A DNA stretch of 64,000 nucleotides from assembly GCF_041053105.1 (NCBI RefSeq), contig NZ_CP163444.1, positions 1,364,001 to 1,428,000 of the forward strand, in the 5' to 3' direction. This document shows, in pieces, positions 8,130 through 17,399 of the stretch. This stretch comes from Streptomyces sp. R44. GTDB taxonomy: Bacteria; Actinomycetota; Actinomycetes; Streptomycetales; Streptomycetaceae. A model generated the notes under the pieces. The model had not been told where the DNA came from and searched no databases. It saw nothing but the letters and a program-made list of their open reading frames with translations. The stretch's first letter is position 1; the number at the start of each line of letters is the position of its first letter. Made by a program: the position numbers and the translations under genes.

Positions 8130-9155
8130 ATGCGCATTGGCGTGCTCACCTCCGGCGGAGACTGCCCCGGTCTGAACGCTGTCATCCGTTCCGTCGTGCA
8201 CCGCGCCGTCGTCGATCACGGCGACGAGGTCATCGGCTTCCACGACGGGTGGAAGGGCCTCCTGGAGTGCGACTACCGCAAGCTCGATCTCGACGCGGTG
8301 GGCGGCATCCTGGCCCGGGGCGGCACCATCCTCGGCTCCTCGCGGGTCCAGCCCGCGCACCTCGTCGACGGCGTCGAGCGGGCCAAGGGCCACGTCGCCG
8401 ACCTCGGTCTCGACGCCATCATCCCGATCGGCGGCGAGGGCACCCTCAAGGCGGCCAACCTGCTCTCCCAGGCGGGCCTCCCGATCGTCGGCGTCCCCAA
8501 GACGATCGACAACGACATCGCCTCCACCGACGTCACCTTCGGCTTCGACACCGCCGTCACCGTCGCCACCGAGGCCCTCGACCGGCTGAAGACCACCGCC
8601 GAGTCGCACCAGCGGGTCCTCGTCGTCGAGGTGATGGGCCGCCACACCGGCTGGATAGCGCTGCACTCCGGCATGGCCGCCGGCGCGCACGCCGTGGTCG
8701 TCCCCGAGCGCCCCTTCGACATCGACGAGCTGACCGCCCGGGTCGGCGAGCGCTTCGAGGCCGGCAAGCGGTTCGCGATCGTGGTCGTCGCCGAGGGCGC
8801 GAAGCCGCGCGAGGGCTCGATGGACTTCAAGACCGCCGGCACCGACATCTACGGCCACGAGCGCTTCACCGGCATCGCCAACCAGCTCTCCGCCGAGCTG
8901 GAGGGACGCCTCGGCAAGGAGGCCCGCCCGGTCATCCTGGGTCACGTCCAGCGCGGGGGCACCCCGACCGCGTACGACCGCGTCCTCGCCACCCGCTTCG
9001 GCTGGCACGCCGTCGAGGCGGCGCACCGCGGCGAGTTCGGCATGCTGACCGCGCTGCGCGGCACGGAGATCACGATGGTCCCGCTCGCGCAGGCCGTCGA
9101 GACCCTCAAGACGGTCCCGGCCGACCGCTACGCCGAGGCGGAGTGCGTGCTCTGA
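8130..9155 (+). CDS. pfkA: 6-phosphofructokinase (ATP-type by residue 104)
   Basis: A 341-residue phosphofructokinase of the actinobacterial group. Donor-specificity positions fall exactly on family numbering: GGEGT gives G104, expected for ATP use (pyrophosphate enzymes have Asp there), while PKTIDND gives K124, a residue shared with pyrophosphate enzymes. This mix is known for S. coelicolor ATP-dependent enzymes. Catalytic D127 and D129 are present, as is the substrate-binding MGRHTGW. Streptomycetes carry three paralogues; from the murT-gatD and ctaG neighbours this is most likely the pfkA3 locus, which is inference. It ends at a terminator hairpin and seems monocistronic. Confidence 0.95.
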   Translation: MRIGVLTSGGDCPGLNAVIRSVVHRAVVDHGDEVIGFHDGWKGLLECDYRKLDLDAVGGILARGGTILGSSRVQPAHLVDGVERAKGHVADLGLDAIIPIGGEGTLKAANLLSQAGLPIVGVPKTIDNDIASTDVTFGFDTAVTVATEALDRLKTTAESHQRVLVVEVMGRHTGWIALHSGMAAGAHAVVVPERPFDIDELTARVGERFEAGKRFAIVVVAEGAKPREGSMDFKTAGTDIYGHERFTGIANQLSAELEGRLGKEARPVILGHVQRGGTPTAYDRVLATRFGWHAVEAAHRGEFGMLTALRGTEITMVPLAQAVETLKTVPADRYAEAECVL

Positions 9156-9174
9156 CGGCTCCCGTCCGTGACAT

Positions 9175-9206
9175 CCGCCCCCGGTCGCAGTCGCGGCCGG
9201 GGGCGG
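9175..9206 (+). terminator. Terminator after pfkA
   Basis: A perfect 10-bp stem, CCGCCCCCGG and CCGGGGGCGG, begins 19 bases after the pfkA stop. TAGTCT at 9210-9215, a plausible -10 for the next gene, follows immediately. Confidence 0.65.
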
Positions 9207-9257
9207 TTCTAGTCTGGTGCGGACAACAAGCGCGAATCGGGCTCCAGGAGTGTACGG

Positions 9258-10208
9258 ATGGATCACAGCGGGCACGGCATGACCACGGATCTGCCGCCGT
9301 TCACGCTGGGGCGGGGCCTGGAGTTCTCTCCCGACCTCTTCTTCCTGATCGGCTGCCTCGCGGCGCTCGGTCTGTACGGGTGGGGAGTGGCGCGGCTGCG
9401 GCGGCGCGGTGACGCGTGGCCGGTCAGCCGGACGGTCCTCTTCACCGTCGGCGTGCTGACCGTCGCCCTGATGATGTGCACCAAGCTCAACGACTACGGC
9501 ATGGTCATGTTCAGCGTGCACATGGTGCAGCACATGGTGATCTCCATGCTGTCGCCGATCCTGCTGCTGCTCGGCGCTCCGGTGACCCTCGCCCTGCGGG
9601 CGCTGCCGGTGGCGGGCCGGGGCTCGACGGGGCCGCGCGAGCTGCTCCTGAAGCTGCTGCACAGCCGGTACATGAAGGTGATCACGCACCCGGCGTTCAC
9701 CATCTCCATGTTCATCGCGAGCCTGTACGGGCTGTACTTCTCGCCGCTCTTCGACTTCCTGATGGGCTCCAGGGTCGGGCACATCGGGATGATGGTGCAC
9801 TTCCTGATGGTGGGCCTGATCTTCTTCTGGCCGATCATGGGCGTGGACCCGGGTCCGCACCGGCCGGGGTACGTGATGCGGATGCTGGAGCTGTTCGCGG
9901 GCATGCCGTTCCACGCGTTCTTCGGCATCGCCATGATGATGGCGACGCAGCCGATGGTGGAGGCGTACAAGAACCCGCCGGCCTCGCTCGGGATCGACGC
10001 GCTCGCCGACCAGAACGCGGCGGGCGGCATCGCCTGGGCGTTCAGCGAGATCCCGTCGGTGCTCGTGCTGATCGCGCTGGTCTACCAGTGGTACCACTCC
10101 GAGCAGCGGCAGGCCGTCCGCAAGGACCGGGCCGCCGACCGGGACGGCGACAAGGAGCTGGAGGCGTACAACGCCTATCTGGCGAGCCTGCAGGGGCGGA
10201 GCAGCTGA
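9258..10208 (+). CDS. CtaG-type cytochrome c oxidase assembly membrane protein
   Basis: A 316-residue integral membrane protein of the caa3_CtaG family. About seven hydrophobic segments are visible between residues 26 and 275. Conserved polar features inside the membrane include HMVQHMVISMLSP in the third segment and a second His/Met-rich patch around PFHAFFGIAMMM, consistent with metal (copper) handling. The N-terminus MDHSGHGM is His/Met-rich, as in copper-linked proteins. Members are thought to help insert CuB into terminal oxidase subunit I, but the actinobacterial branch is not well tested. A small membrane protein follows after a strong hairpin, so the two may be only partly co-transcribed. 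Confidence 0.88.
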   Translation: MDHSGHGMTTDLPPFTLGRGLEFSPDLFFLIGCLAALGLYGWGVARLRRRGDAWPVSRTVLFTVGVLTVALMMCTKLNDYGMVMFSVHMVQHMVISMLSPILLLLGAPVTLALRALPVAGRGSTGPRELLLKLLHSRYMKVITHPAFTISMFIASLYGLYFSPLFDFLMGSRVGHIGMMVHFLMVGLIFFWPIMGVDPGPHRPGYVMRMLELFAGMPFHAFFGIAMMMATQPMVEAYKNPPASLGIDALADQNAAGGIAWAFSEIPSVLVLIALVYQWYHSEQRQAVRKDRAADRDGDKELEAYNAYLASLQGRSS

Positions 10209-10228
10209 CCTTCTCCGGCCTCGCTTCC

Positions 10229-10258
10229 GGGTCCGGTGCCGCGCGCGGCGCCGGGCCC
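10229..10258 (+). terminator. Terminator after the CtaG-like gene
   Basis: Complementary 15-base arms (GGGTCCGGTGCCGCG pairing with CGCGGCGCCGGGCCC through two G-U pairs) form a tight stem followed by TTT, starting 21 bases after the stop codon. Confidence 0.6.
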
Positions 10259-10369
10259 TTTCGCGTCCCGGCGCACGCCGGAGCGTCCGGGGAGTAGCGC
10301 GCGCCCCTCTCGGGGGGTCACGATGGGCTGAACGGCTTCCGCGGCCCCGGTCGGGAGGAGGGCGGGCTG

Positions 10370-10570
10370 ATGTCCGGTCCCACGAAGACGATGACGGTGC
10401 TCACGTGCGCCGCGCTGGTGCTGACGACGGCCTACACGGTGGCGCTCGGCAGCAGCGGCTGGCTCTGGTTCGGCCTGGTGGTCCTGATCGTGGTGACGAT
10501 CGGGATGGCGGCGGCGGACAGCTCCGTACCACCTTCTCCACGGTCCCGCCCGCCGGGCACCACCTCCTGA
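10370..10570 (+). CDS. Small two-helix membrane protein
   Basis: A 66-residue protein with two hydrophobic helices (about residues 8-26 and 30-48) and a short Pro/Ser/Arg-rich tail. A very strong SD (GGGAGGAGG at 10353-10361) lies 8 bases before the ATG, which with typical GC3 bias supports real coding. The function is unknown. Proximity to the ctaG-like gene hints at a membrane or respiratory role, but a hairpin separates them. Confidence 0.7.
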   Translation: MSGPTKTMTVLTCAALVLTTAYTVALGSSGWLWFGLVVLIVVTIGMAAADSSVPPSPRSRPPGTTS

Positions 10571-10585
10571 CCGGCGGCACGCGCC

Positions 10586-10611
10586 AGGGCCTGATCCCAA
10601 GGACAGGCCCT
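10586..10611. terminator. Terminator hairpin with dispersed repeat copy 2
   Basis: AGGGCCTG and CAGGCCCT pair across a 10-base loop between two convergent genes; the right arm overlaps the stop codon of the DUF3048 gene. Its AAGGACAGGCCCT segment is identical to that at 5269-5281. Confidence 0.65.
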
Positions 10612-11638
10612 AGCCGCGCGGGGCCAGGACGATCCAGGTCTGGCCCGGGGCGAAGGGCAGGGGCTTTCCGGCCGGGGTGGCGAAGGTGGTGCCGGACGCG
10701 GCCGAGGGGCGGGACCAGCGGGCCTCGTAGGCGCGTCCGTCGCGCAGGACGAGCGCCGTACCGCTGCCCACGGTCTCGCTGTACGGGGAGACCGAGCCGA
10801 AGCGGTCGTGGAAGCGCGAGGGACGGATCGTGACGCGCTGGACGACGACCGTCTCCGGGGTGAGCGGGCCGGTGTCGGTGGCACGGGCCTGGCGGCCGTC
10901 CATGGCCACCCGCCAGGCGTGGTCGGCGGCGGACCACGTGAAGGTGTAGCGGGCCGCCGGGTAGCGGACGGCCGAGGTCTTCACCGGGGTGCCGCCGGGC
11001 GGGGCGGGACCGAAGCGGAAGCCGATGTCCCGCGGGTCGTCGGCGCCCGGGGCGGCCGCGAGGGCGCGGCCGGGGCGCAGGTACAGGTTGTGCGGGACGG
11101 GGCGGTCCGCCGAGCGCCGGAAGGCCTGGGGTGTGGTGCCCTCCGTGACGAGGTGGAGGGGCGCGGCCCGCAGCAGCGGGTTGAGGGCCGACTGGGCGCC
11201 GGAGTAGGCGAGGACGGGGTGGCCGAAGTCGCTTAGCAGGGCGATGTCGGATTCTCGGGCGCTGCGGACGGGGCCGGTGAGGGCGGGGAGGTGGGAGGAG
11301 TAGACGGCCATGAGCCGGGTCACTCCGCCCTCGACCTGTTCGACGTAGACGAGGTCGGCCGCGCCGAGTCCGGTGTGGGGGCGGGCCGCCGGCACGTTGT
11401 CGAGCTTCACGGCCAGGACGGGGGCCGGCCGGGCAGGGAGTCCCGTGAAGGGCGAGAGGCCGGTGCGCGTGGGGGCGGGCGTCGTGGGGGCGGGCGTCGT
11501 GGCGGGCGCGGTCGTCGGCGTGGGGCTGGGCTCCGACGGGCCCGAGCCGGAGCAGCCGTGGAGCCCGGCCGCCGTCAGCGCGCACAGCAGCGCGGTGAGG
11601 ACGCGGCCGGGGCGCCTGACCCCGCGCTCGCCTGTCAT
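10610..11638 (-). CDS. DUF3048 domain lipoprotein
   Basis: A 342-residue exported lipoprotein. Residues 1-29 form a type-II signal peptide with lipobox LHGC (lipidated C29), followed by a Pro/Thr-rich linker of about 30 residues containing PAPTTPAPT-like repeats. The rest matches the DUF3048 pattern, with N-terminal LAVKLDNVPAARPHTGL, central GPVRSARESDI and later PHNLYL. Structure and role are unknown; homologues such as YerB are cell-surface proteins. The start at 11638 is chosen because GGGGGAG sits 6 bases upstream; a GTG at 11653 overlaps that SD and is less likely. It is monocistronic, divergent from the acyltransferase gene. Confidence 0.88.
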   Translation of the reverse strand: MTGERGVRRPGRVLTALLCALTAAGLHGCSGSGPSEPSPTPTTAPATTPAPTTPAPTRTGLSPFTGLPARPAPVLAVKLDNVPAARPHTGLGAADLVYVEQVEGGVTRLMAVYSSHLPALTGPVRSARESDIALLSDFGHPVLAYSGAQSALNPLLRAAPLHLVTEGTTPQAFRRSADRPVPHNLYLRPGRALAAAPGADDPRDIGFRFGPAPPGGTPVKTSAVRYPAARYTFTWSAADHAWRVAMDGRQARATDTGPLTPETVVVQRVTIRPSRFHDRFGSVSPYSETVGSGTALVLRDGRAYEARWSRPSAASGTTFATPAGKPLPFAPGQTWIVLAPRG

Positions 11639-11717
11639 GTGACGCTCCCCCACCAGTGGACCACGGGCGCGCGCGGGGATACAACGGGGCGTGACGGACG
11701 ACGAACGGGGGTCGCGC

Positions 11718-12401
11718 GTGTTCTACCAGCTGATGAAGTACGTCCTGCTCGGACCGCTCCTCAGGCTGCTCTTCCGGCCGCGGATCGAGGGGCTCGAACA
11801 CATCCCGGAGGAGGGGGCCGCGATCGTCGCGGGCAATCACCTCTCCTTCTCCGACCACTTCCTGATGCCGGTCGTGCTCGACCGGCGGATCACCTTCCTC
11901 GCGAAGCAGGAGTACTTCACGGGGCCGGGGCTCAAGGGCCGGTTGACGGCCGCCTTCTTCCGGGCCGCCGGGCAGATCCCGGTGGACCGGTCGGGGAAGG
12001 AGGCCGGCAAGGCGGCGATCCGGGAGGGGCTCGGCGTCCTCGACCGGGGCGAGCTGCTCGGGATCTATCCCGAGGGGACGCGTTCGCACGACGGCCGGCT
12101 CTACAAGGGCAAGGTGGGGGTGGCGGTGATGGCGCTGACGGCCGGGGTGCCGGTGGTGCCGTGCGCGATGGTGGGGACCTTCGAGATCCAGCCGCCGGGG
12201 AAGGTCGTGCCGAGGATCCGCCGGGTCACCATCCGGTTCGGGGCACCGCTGGACTTCTCCCGGTTCGCCGGGTCGGCGGGTGAGAAGGCCGTGGTCCGCG
12301 CGGTGACGGACGAGATCATGTACGAGTACGTGGACGAGTACGCGGCGGTGGTGAAGGCCGCGGAGTCCGCCTCGGAGAAGTTCCCGGACGGGGAACGCTG
12401 A
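11718..12401 (+). CDS. 1-acyl-sn-glycerol-3-phosphate acyltransferase (PlsC family)
   Basis: A 227-residue PlsC-type acyltransferase for phospholipid synthesis at the membrane. The catalytic HX4D box is NHLSFSDHF (His and Asp invariant), FLAKQEYF and PVDRSG form the glycerol-phosphate region, and YPEGTRS is the substrate-binding block III. The start was set at the GTG at 11718, since homologues begin MFYxxxKYVLLGP exactly there; a GTG nine codons upstream (11691) is possible. The gene is divergent from the DUF3048 lipoprotein and followed after 64 bases by an epimerase on the same strand. Streptomycetes have several PlsC paralogues, so which acyl acceptor is used is open. Confidence 0.9.
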   Translation: MFYQLMKYVLLGPLLRLLFRPRIEGLEHIPEEGAAIVAGNHLSFSDHFLMPVVLDRRITFLAKQEYFTGPGLKGRLTAAFFRAAGQIPVDRSGKEAGKAAIREGLGVLDRGELLGIYPEGTRSHDGRLYKGKVGVAVMALTAGVPVVPCAMVGTFEIQPPGKVVPRIRRVTIRFGAPLDFSRFAGSAGEKAVVRAVTDEIMYEYVDEYAAVVKAAESASEKFPDGER

Positions 12402-12465
12402 GGGCGGATCCGCGCACGGCGCAATTCTCTGTGCCGCCGCCCCGGGCGGCCGTAGCGTCCCGGTC

Positions 12466-13500
12466 ATGACCAAGGGAAACGCGTTCGTGCTGGGTGCGAC
12501 GGGACAGGTGGGGCGGGCGGCCGTGCGGGCGCTCGTCGCGGACGGCTGGGAGGTGACGGCCGCCTCGCGGGGCGGTGCCGGGGACGACAGGTGGCCGGAC
12601 GGGGTCCGGTCGGTCGCGCTCGACCGGAACGAGGAGGGGGCGCTGGCGGCGGCGCTCGGTGAGGGCACCGACGTCCTGGTGGACGTGGTGGCGTACGACG
12701 CCGGGCACGCCGCCCAGTTGACCGGGCTCGCGGACCGGATCGGCTCGGCGGTGGTGATCTCCAGCGGGGCGGTGTACGAGGACGCGCAGGGGCGCAGCTT
12801 CGACACCCAGGACCAGCCGGACGGCTTCCCGCGCTATCCGGTGCCGATCCCGGAGTCGCTGGCGACGGTGGCCCCGGGCGACGGCACGTACAGCACGCGG
12901 AAGGTCGCCCTGGAGCAGGCGCTGACGGCGGCCGGGGAGCTGCTGCCGACGACGCTGCTGCGCGCGGGCTCGATCCACGGCCCGCACTGCCGGTCGCCGC
13001 GGGAGCTGTTCTTCGTGAAACGGGCCCTCGACCGGCGGCCGGTGCGGGTGCTCGCGTACAACGGCCTGTCGCAGTTCCACCCGGCGAACGTGGACAATCT
13101 GGCCGAGCTGATCCGGCTCGCGGCGGCGCGGCCGGGCACGCGGGTCCTCAACGCCGGCGATCCGGACGTGCCGACGACCGCGGAGATCTCCGCGGCGGTG
13201 GACGCGGTCGTGGGCGTGGAGAGCGAGCTCGTGCTCGTGGACGGGCCGCCGCCGGTGGGCATCGTGGGCGAGACGCCGTGGGGCCTGGACGCGCCGATCG
13301 TGTACGACATGACGGCGGCGGAGCGGGAGCTGGGCTACCGGCCGGTGGTGGGGTACGCGGAGTCGCTGTCGGCGACGGTGGAGTGGCTGACGGAGCGGCT
13401 CGCGGGCCGGGGGTGGCTGGAGGCGTTCCCGAACCTGGCGAAGTACGGGCAGGACTGGTTCGACTACGCGGCCGAGGACGCCTGGCTCGCCTCGCGTTGA
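12466..13500 (+). CDS. NAD(P)-binding epimerase/dehydratase-like protein
   Basis: A 344-residue extended short-chain dehydrogenase. The Rossmann dinucleotide loop GATGQVGRA is at residues 9-17, with the second-strand basic end near SRGG. The catalytic-type YSTRK is around residue 144, and a serine of SSGAVYED precedes it, so a Ser-Tyr-Lys arrangement is possible. The family includes nucleotide-sugar epimerases and reductases; the specific substrate is not recognisable. It lies downstream of the PlsC gene and converges on the tripeptidyl aminopeptidase gene across a terminator. Confidence 0.85.
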   Translation: MTKGNAFVLGATGQVGRAAVRALVADGWEVTAASRGGAGDDRWPDGVRSVALDRNEEGALAAALGEGTDVLVDVVAYDAGHAAQLTGLADRIGSAVVISSGAVYEDAQGRSFDTQDQPDGFPRYPVPIPESLATVAPGDGTYSTRKVALEQALTAAGELLPTTLLRAGSIHGPHCRSPRELFFVKRALDRRPVRVLAYNGLSQFHPANVDNLAELIRLAAARPGTRVLNAGDPDVPTTAEISAAVDAVVGVESELVLVDGPPPVGIVGETPWGLDAPIVYDMTAAERELGYRPVVGYAESLSATVEWLTERLAGRGWLEAFPNLAKYGQDWFDYAAEDAWLASR

Positions 13501-13522
13501 CACCCGCGCGGCGACGCGCGGA

Positions 13523-13550
13523 GGGGCGGCCGCCGTGTGGCGACCGCCCC
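13523..13550. terminator. Terminator between convergent epimerase and aminopeptidase genes
   Basis: GGGGCGGCCGCC and GGCGACCGCCCC pair at 11 of 12 positions across a GTGT loop, filling the 71-base convergent gap. Confidence 0.6.
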
Positions 13551-13571
13551 CCCTGTTCCGTGGTGCGGGTG

Positions 13572-15149
13572 TTACGGCTTGGGCGTGGCGTGCGGCGCGC
13601 ACGTCACGTCCTGGCTGTCCACCTTGCCGGTGAGCAGGTACGTCTCGACCCGCGGGTTGATGCAGGAGTTCACCAGGCCGGTGACGCCGTGCGAGCCGGC
13701 GTTCTGCTCGGTGATGAGACGCGAGCCCTTGAAGCGCTTGTGCAGCTCGACCGCGCCGGCGTACGGCGTCGCCGCGTCACGCTCGGACTGGACGATGAGC
13801 ACCGGCGGCAGGCCCTTGCCGGTCTTGACCTCGGTCGGCTTCTGGCGCGGCGCGGACCAGGTGGCGCACGGCAGGTTCATCCAGGCGTTCGCCCAGGTCA
13901 TGAACGGGTACTGCTCGTGGAGGCGGGAGTTGTCCCGGTCCCACTTGTTCCAGTTCGTCGGCCAGGGCGAGTCGGCGCACTCGACGGCGGTGTAGACGGC
14001 GTTGCCGTTCTCCGACGCGATGTTGCCGGCGGTGTCGGTGAGGTCGGCGGCGGCGCCGTCGATGAGCGGCTGCGGGTCGCCCGCGGCGTACGCGCTCCAG
14101 GCCTCCGCCACCGGGACCCACGAGGAGTCGTAGTACGGGGCGCTCTGGAAGAAGCCGATGAGCTCGGCCGGTCCGACCTTGCCGCCCAGGGGCTCCTTCT
14201 TGGCGGCGGCGCGCAGGGTCACCCACTGCTGCTGGACCTTCGCCAGGGTGTCGCCGAGGTGGTACGTGGCGTCGTTCTGGGCGACCCAGTTCATCCAGTC
14301 CTCGAGGCGACCCTCGAAGGCGATGTCCTGCTCCAGGTTGGCCTGGTACCAGATGTTGCTCTTCGCCGGGTTGACCACGCTGTCGACGATCATGCGGCGC
14401 ACGTGGTTCGGGTACAGCGTGCCGTAGACGGCGCCGAGGTAGGTGCCGTACGAGACGCCGATGAAGTTGAGCTTCTTCTCGCCGAGCGCGGCCCGGATGA
14501 CGTCGAGGTCACGGGCGGTGTTGCGCGTCGTCATGTAGGGCAGCATGTCGCCGCTCTTCTCGGCGCAGCCCTTGGCGTACTCGGCGGCCAGCTTGCGCTG
14601 GGCGAGCTTGTCGGCCTCGCTGTCCGGGACCGGGTCGAGCTTCGGGCCCTTGACGAACTCGGTCGGGTCGACGCAGGAGATGGGCGCCGAGTGGCCGACA
14701 CCGCGCGGGTCGAAGCCCACGAAGTCGTACGCCTTCGCGGTGTTCACCCAGAGCGGGTTGTTGGTGGTGACCCGGCGCGGGAAGCGCAGGCCGGAGCCGC
14801 CGGGGCCGCCCGGGTTGTAGAGCAGAGCGCCCTGGCGCTCGGCGGGCGTGCCGGTGGACTTGGCGCGGTCCACGGCGAGCTTGATCTTCTTGCCGTGAGG
14901 CTCGGCGTAGTCGACCGGGACGGTGACCCAGCCGCACTGGATGGGCTTGGCGAAGCCCCAGTCCGCCGGACAGTCCTGCCAGTCGATGCCGGCCTTCGCG
15001 GCCTCGGCGGCGGCGATGGTCGCGCCGCGCGCCTCCTCGTCACGGTCGTGGCCGGTGACCGCACCGGCCGTCGGCGCCGCGAGCGCGGTCGCCATGAGCG
15101 TGCCCGCTATCAGAGTGCCGGCCGAGCCGAGCACTGCTGTGCGTCTCAA
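13572..15149 (-). CDS. Exported tripeptidyl aminopeptidase (Tap/Slp-type alpha/beta hydrolase)
   Basis: A 525-residue secreted serine peptidase that removes N-terminal tripeptides. A signal peptide covers about residues 1-32 (RRTAVLGSAG start, Ala-rich core). The alpha/beta-hydrolase oxyanion region is NPGGPGGSG, the nucleophile is S233 in GVSYGTYLG, and the later acid/base candidates are the Asp in QSERDAATP and the His in NAGSHGV, within the C-terminal TAP-like domain. The start is a TTG at 15149, preceded by GGGGGAGGA; a GTG five codons on is the alternative. Paired cysteines suggest extracytoplasmic disulfides. It lies 142 bases downstream of the urease operon and probably has its own promoter. 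Confidence 0.9.
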   Translation of the reverse strand: MRRTAVLGSAGTLIAGTLMATALAAPTAGAVTGHDRDEEARGATIAAAEAAKAGIDWQDCPADWGFAKPIQCGWVTVPVDYAEPHGKKIKLAVDRAKSTGTPAERQGALLYNPGGPGGSGLRFPRRVTTNNPLWVNTAKAYDFVGFDPRGVGHSAPISCVDPTEFVKGPKLDPVPDSEADKLAQRKLAAEYAKGCAEKSGDMLPYMTTRNTARDLDVIRAALGEKKLNFIGVSYGTYLGAVYGTLYPNHVRRMIVDSVVNPAKSNIWYQANLEQDIAFEGRLEDWMNWVAQNDATYHLGDTLAKVQQQWVTLRAAAKKEPLGGKVGPAELIGFFQSAPYYDSSWVPVAEAWSAYAAGDPQPLIDGAAADLTDTAGNIASENGNAVYTAVECADSPWPTNWNKWDRDNSRLHEQYPFMTWANAWMNLPCATWSAPRQKPTEVKTGKGLPPVLIVQSERDAATPYAGAVELHKRFKGSRLITEQNAGSHGVTGLVNSCINPRVETYLLTGKVDSQDVTCAPHATPKP

Positions 15150-15291
15150 TGGTCCTCCCCCAGAAGGAGTCTGTGTGTCCGGGGGATCCTTTCGTCCCTG
15201 GGGCTCGCGATGAAAGAGCGAACGCCTGTTTCTTTGCCGAACCAATAACCGGTGACAGGTGTACCGCTGAGCGGTGAACATGAGGAGTCGG

Positions 15292-16031
15292 TCAGAACGG
15301 GACGATTCCGGCAAGTACTTCGTCGAGGAGCCGGCGCAGCGCGAGCGCGTCCGGGGCGACGGCGGTGGCGAGGGCGGCGGGCCCGGCGAGCGGGCTGACC
15401 ACCGCGTTCTCCCCGTACCGCCGCGCCTCCACCGGCTTCTCGGCGAACGCCAGGTCGACGACAAGCAGTTGGCCGGTGGCCCGGTGGCCGCCGAGGACCG
15501 CGCCGCCGTCCCAGCCGCCGGGCGCACCGGGTCCGAAGGCCAGCTCCTGGTCGAGCAGGGGGCGGCCGGCGCGGCGCACGGTGAGGCGGGTGCTGAGGGT
15601 GCCGGGCCCCTCTCCGTGCCGGCCGAGGACCTGTTCCTCGCGGAGGACGAGCCGGGCGGTGGGCGCGAGGTCGACGGTGGTGCGCATCCGCAGGTGCGAG
15701 CCGGCGGCGGAGACGAGCTGTTCGGGCAGCCAGCGGAGCACCGCGTCCTCGCCGACGGCGATCCGGACGTCGTACGCGGCGGGCTCGGCGCTCCGGCCGG
15801 GCAGGGCGAGGGTGGCGGCGGCCGAGTCGACGAGGAGCCGGGCCCCGTCCCGCACCTCGGTCTCGATCGCGAGCCGGTCCCCGCCCAGCGGTGCGCTCAT
15901 CGCCCCGACGACGGTGACCCGGGTGTACGGTCCGGCGGCCCGGGTGCGACGCAGGGCGAGGGGGCCGTCGCTCACCAGGAGCGGCAGTCCGCCGTCGGCG
16001 TCGGCGGCGATCCGGGCGGTGGCGCGCAGGC

Positions 16032-16044
<13 letters not shown>
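15292..16044 (-). CDS. ureD: Urease accessory protein UreD
   Basis: The 250-residue UreD/UreH chaperone that docks on apo-urease and, with UreF and UreG, delivers nickel. The family pattern is visible: [10 protein letters not shown] near residue 30, [11 protein letters not shown] in the middle and a divergent C-terminal half. It is the last gene of the leftward urease operon and overlaps the end of ureG by 13 bases if the GTG at 16044 is used; a second GTG at 16035 would give the classic 4-base GTGA overlap and is equally credible. The downstream gap contains a small palindrome (ACCGCT-G-AGCGGT at 15263-15275) but no strong terminator. Confidence 0.9.
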
Positions 16045-16709
<665 letters not shown>

Positions 16710-16736
16710 GGGGAGGCTCCTGGGAGGTTCTGCGTG

Positions 16737-17399
16737 CTATGACGCGAAGAGGCGGACGGGCCAGGCCGCGTGCTGTTCGGCGGTGAGGTCGAGCAGCGGG
16801 GCGGAGGCGGCGGGCAGGGCGTCGACGCCCTGCCGGGCGGCAGCGGCGGCGCGTTCGGCGACCTGATCCATCTCGGGTGCGAGGCGGGCGAGGACGGCGG
16901 TGGCCTGGTAGGGGTCGAGGCTGAGGAGGCGGACGGCCGCGGTCGCCGGGCCGCCGACCGTCTCGTACGCGACGCAGTGCGCCGCGTCCTCGGGGCCGAG
17001 GCCGGCGGCTCGTGCGGCGGTGCCGAGGACGACGGGCTGGTGCGCGCCGCGCGGGAACGCGGCGGCGAGCGCGTCGAGTTCGGGGCTCGGCCAGGTGGCG
17101 CGGGCGGCCCGCATCAGCTGGCGGCCGAGCTTGCGGGCGGCGGCGCGCAGGGCCTCCGAGGGCGTGCGGGCGTCGGCCGCCGCGTCGAGCGCGTACGGGT
17201 CGAGTCCGTGCGCGGCCCCGGCGGCGAGGGCGGCCGAGGTGAGGCCCGTGGTGTGCAAGCGGCCCCGGCAGAAGGCCTCGAGCCCGGCGGCGTCCTTGAT
17301 GCGGCCGGCCTTGACGGCGGCCTCGGCGCCGCCGGAGTGGGCGTGCCCGCCGGCGGGGAAGCGCCCGTCGGCGAGCACGAGGAGGGCGGAGCGCGACAT
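16737..17399 (-). CDS. ureF: Urease accessory protein UreF
   Basis: A 220-residue, all-helical UreF that joins UreD and activates UreG during urease maturation. It begins with the recognisable LLVLADGRFPAGGHAHSGG block, in which the FPxGxxxHSxG pattern is the family signature. The rest is Ala/Arg-rich helices typical of actinobacterial UreF. The start codon ATG (17399-17397) shares one base with the ureC stop (TGATG), so it is translationally coupled. Length and position are as expected. Confidence 0.94.
   Translation of the reverse strand: MSRSALLVLADGRFPAGGHAHSGGAEAAVKAGRIKDAAGLEAFCRGRLHTTGLTSAALAAGAAHGLDPYALDAAADARTPSEALRAAARKLGRQLMRAARATWPSPELDALAAAFPRGAHQPVVLGTAARAAGLGPEDAAHCVAYETVGGPATAAVRLLSLDPYQATAVLARLAPEMDQVAERAAAAARQGVDALPAASAPLLDLTAEQHAAWPVRLFAS

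Noticed and set aside
8130..9155. Pyrophosphate-dependent phosphofructokinase
   Set aside because: K124 is shared with pyrophosphate enzymes, but position 104 is Gly, which indicates ATP use; known Streptomyces enzymes have this combination.
7410..10097. An 895-codon minus-strand frame
   Set aside because: It lies antisense to gatD, pfkA and ctaG, all of which have clear family motifs; no domain is visible in the antisense frame.
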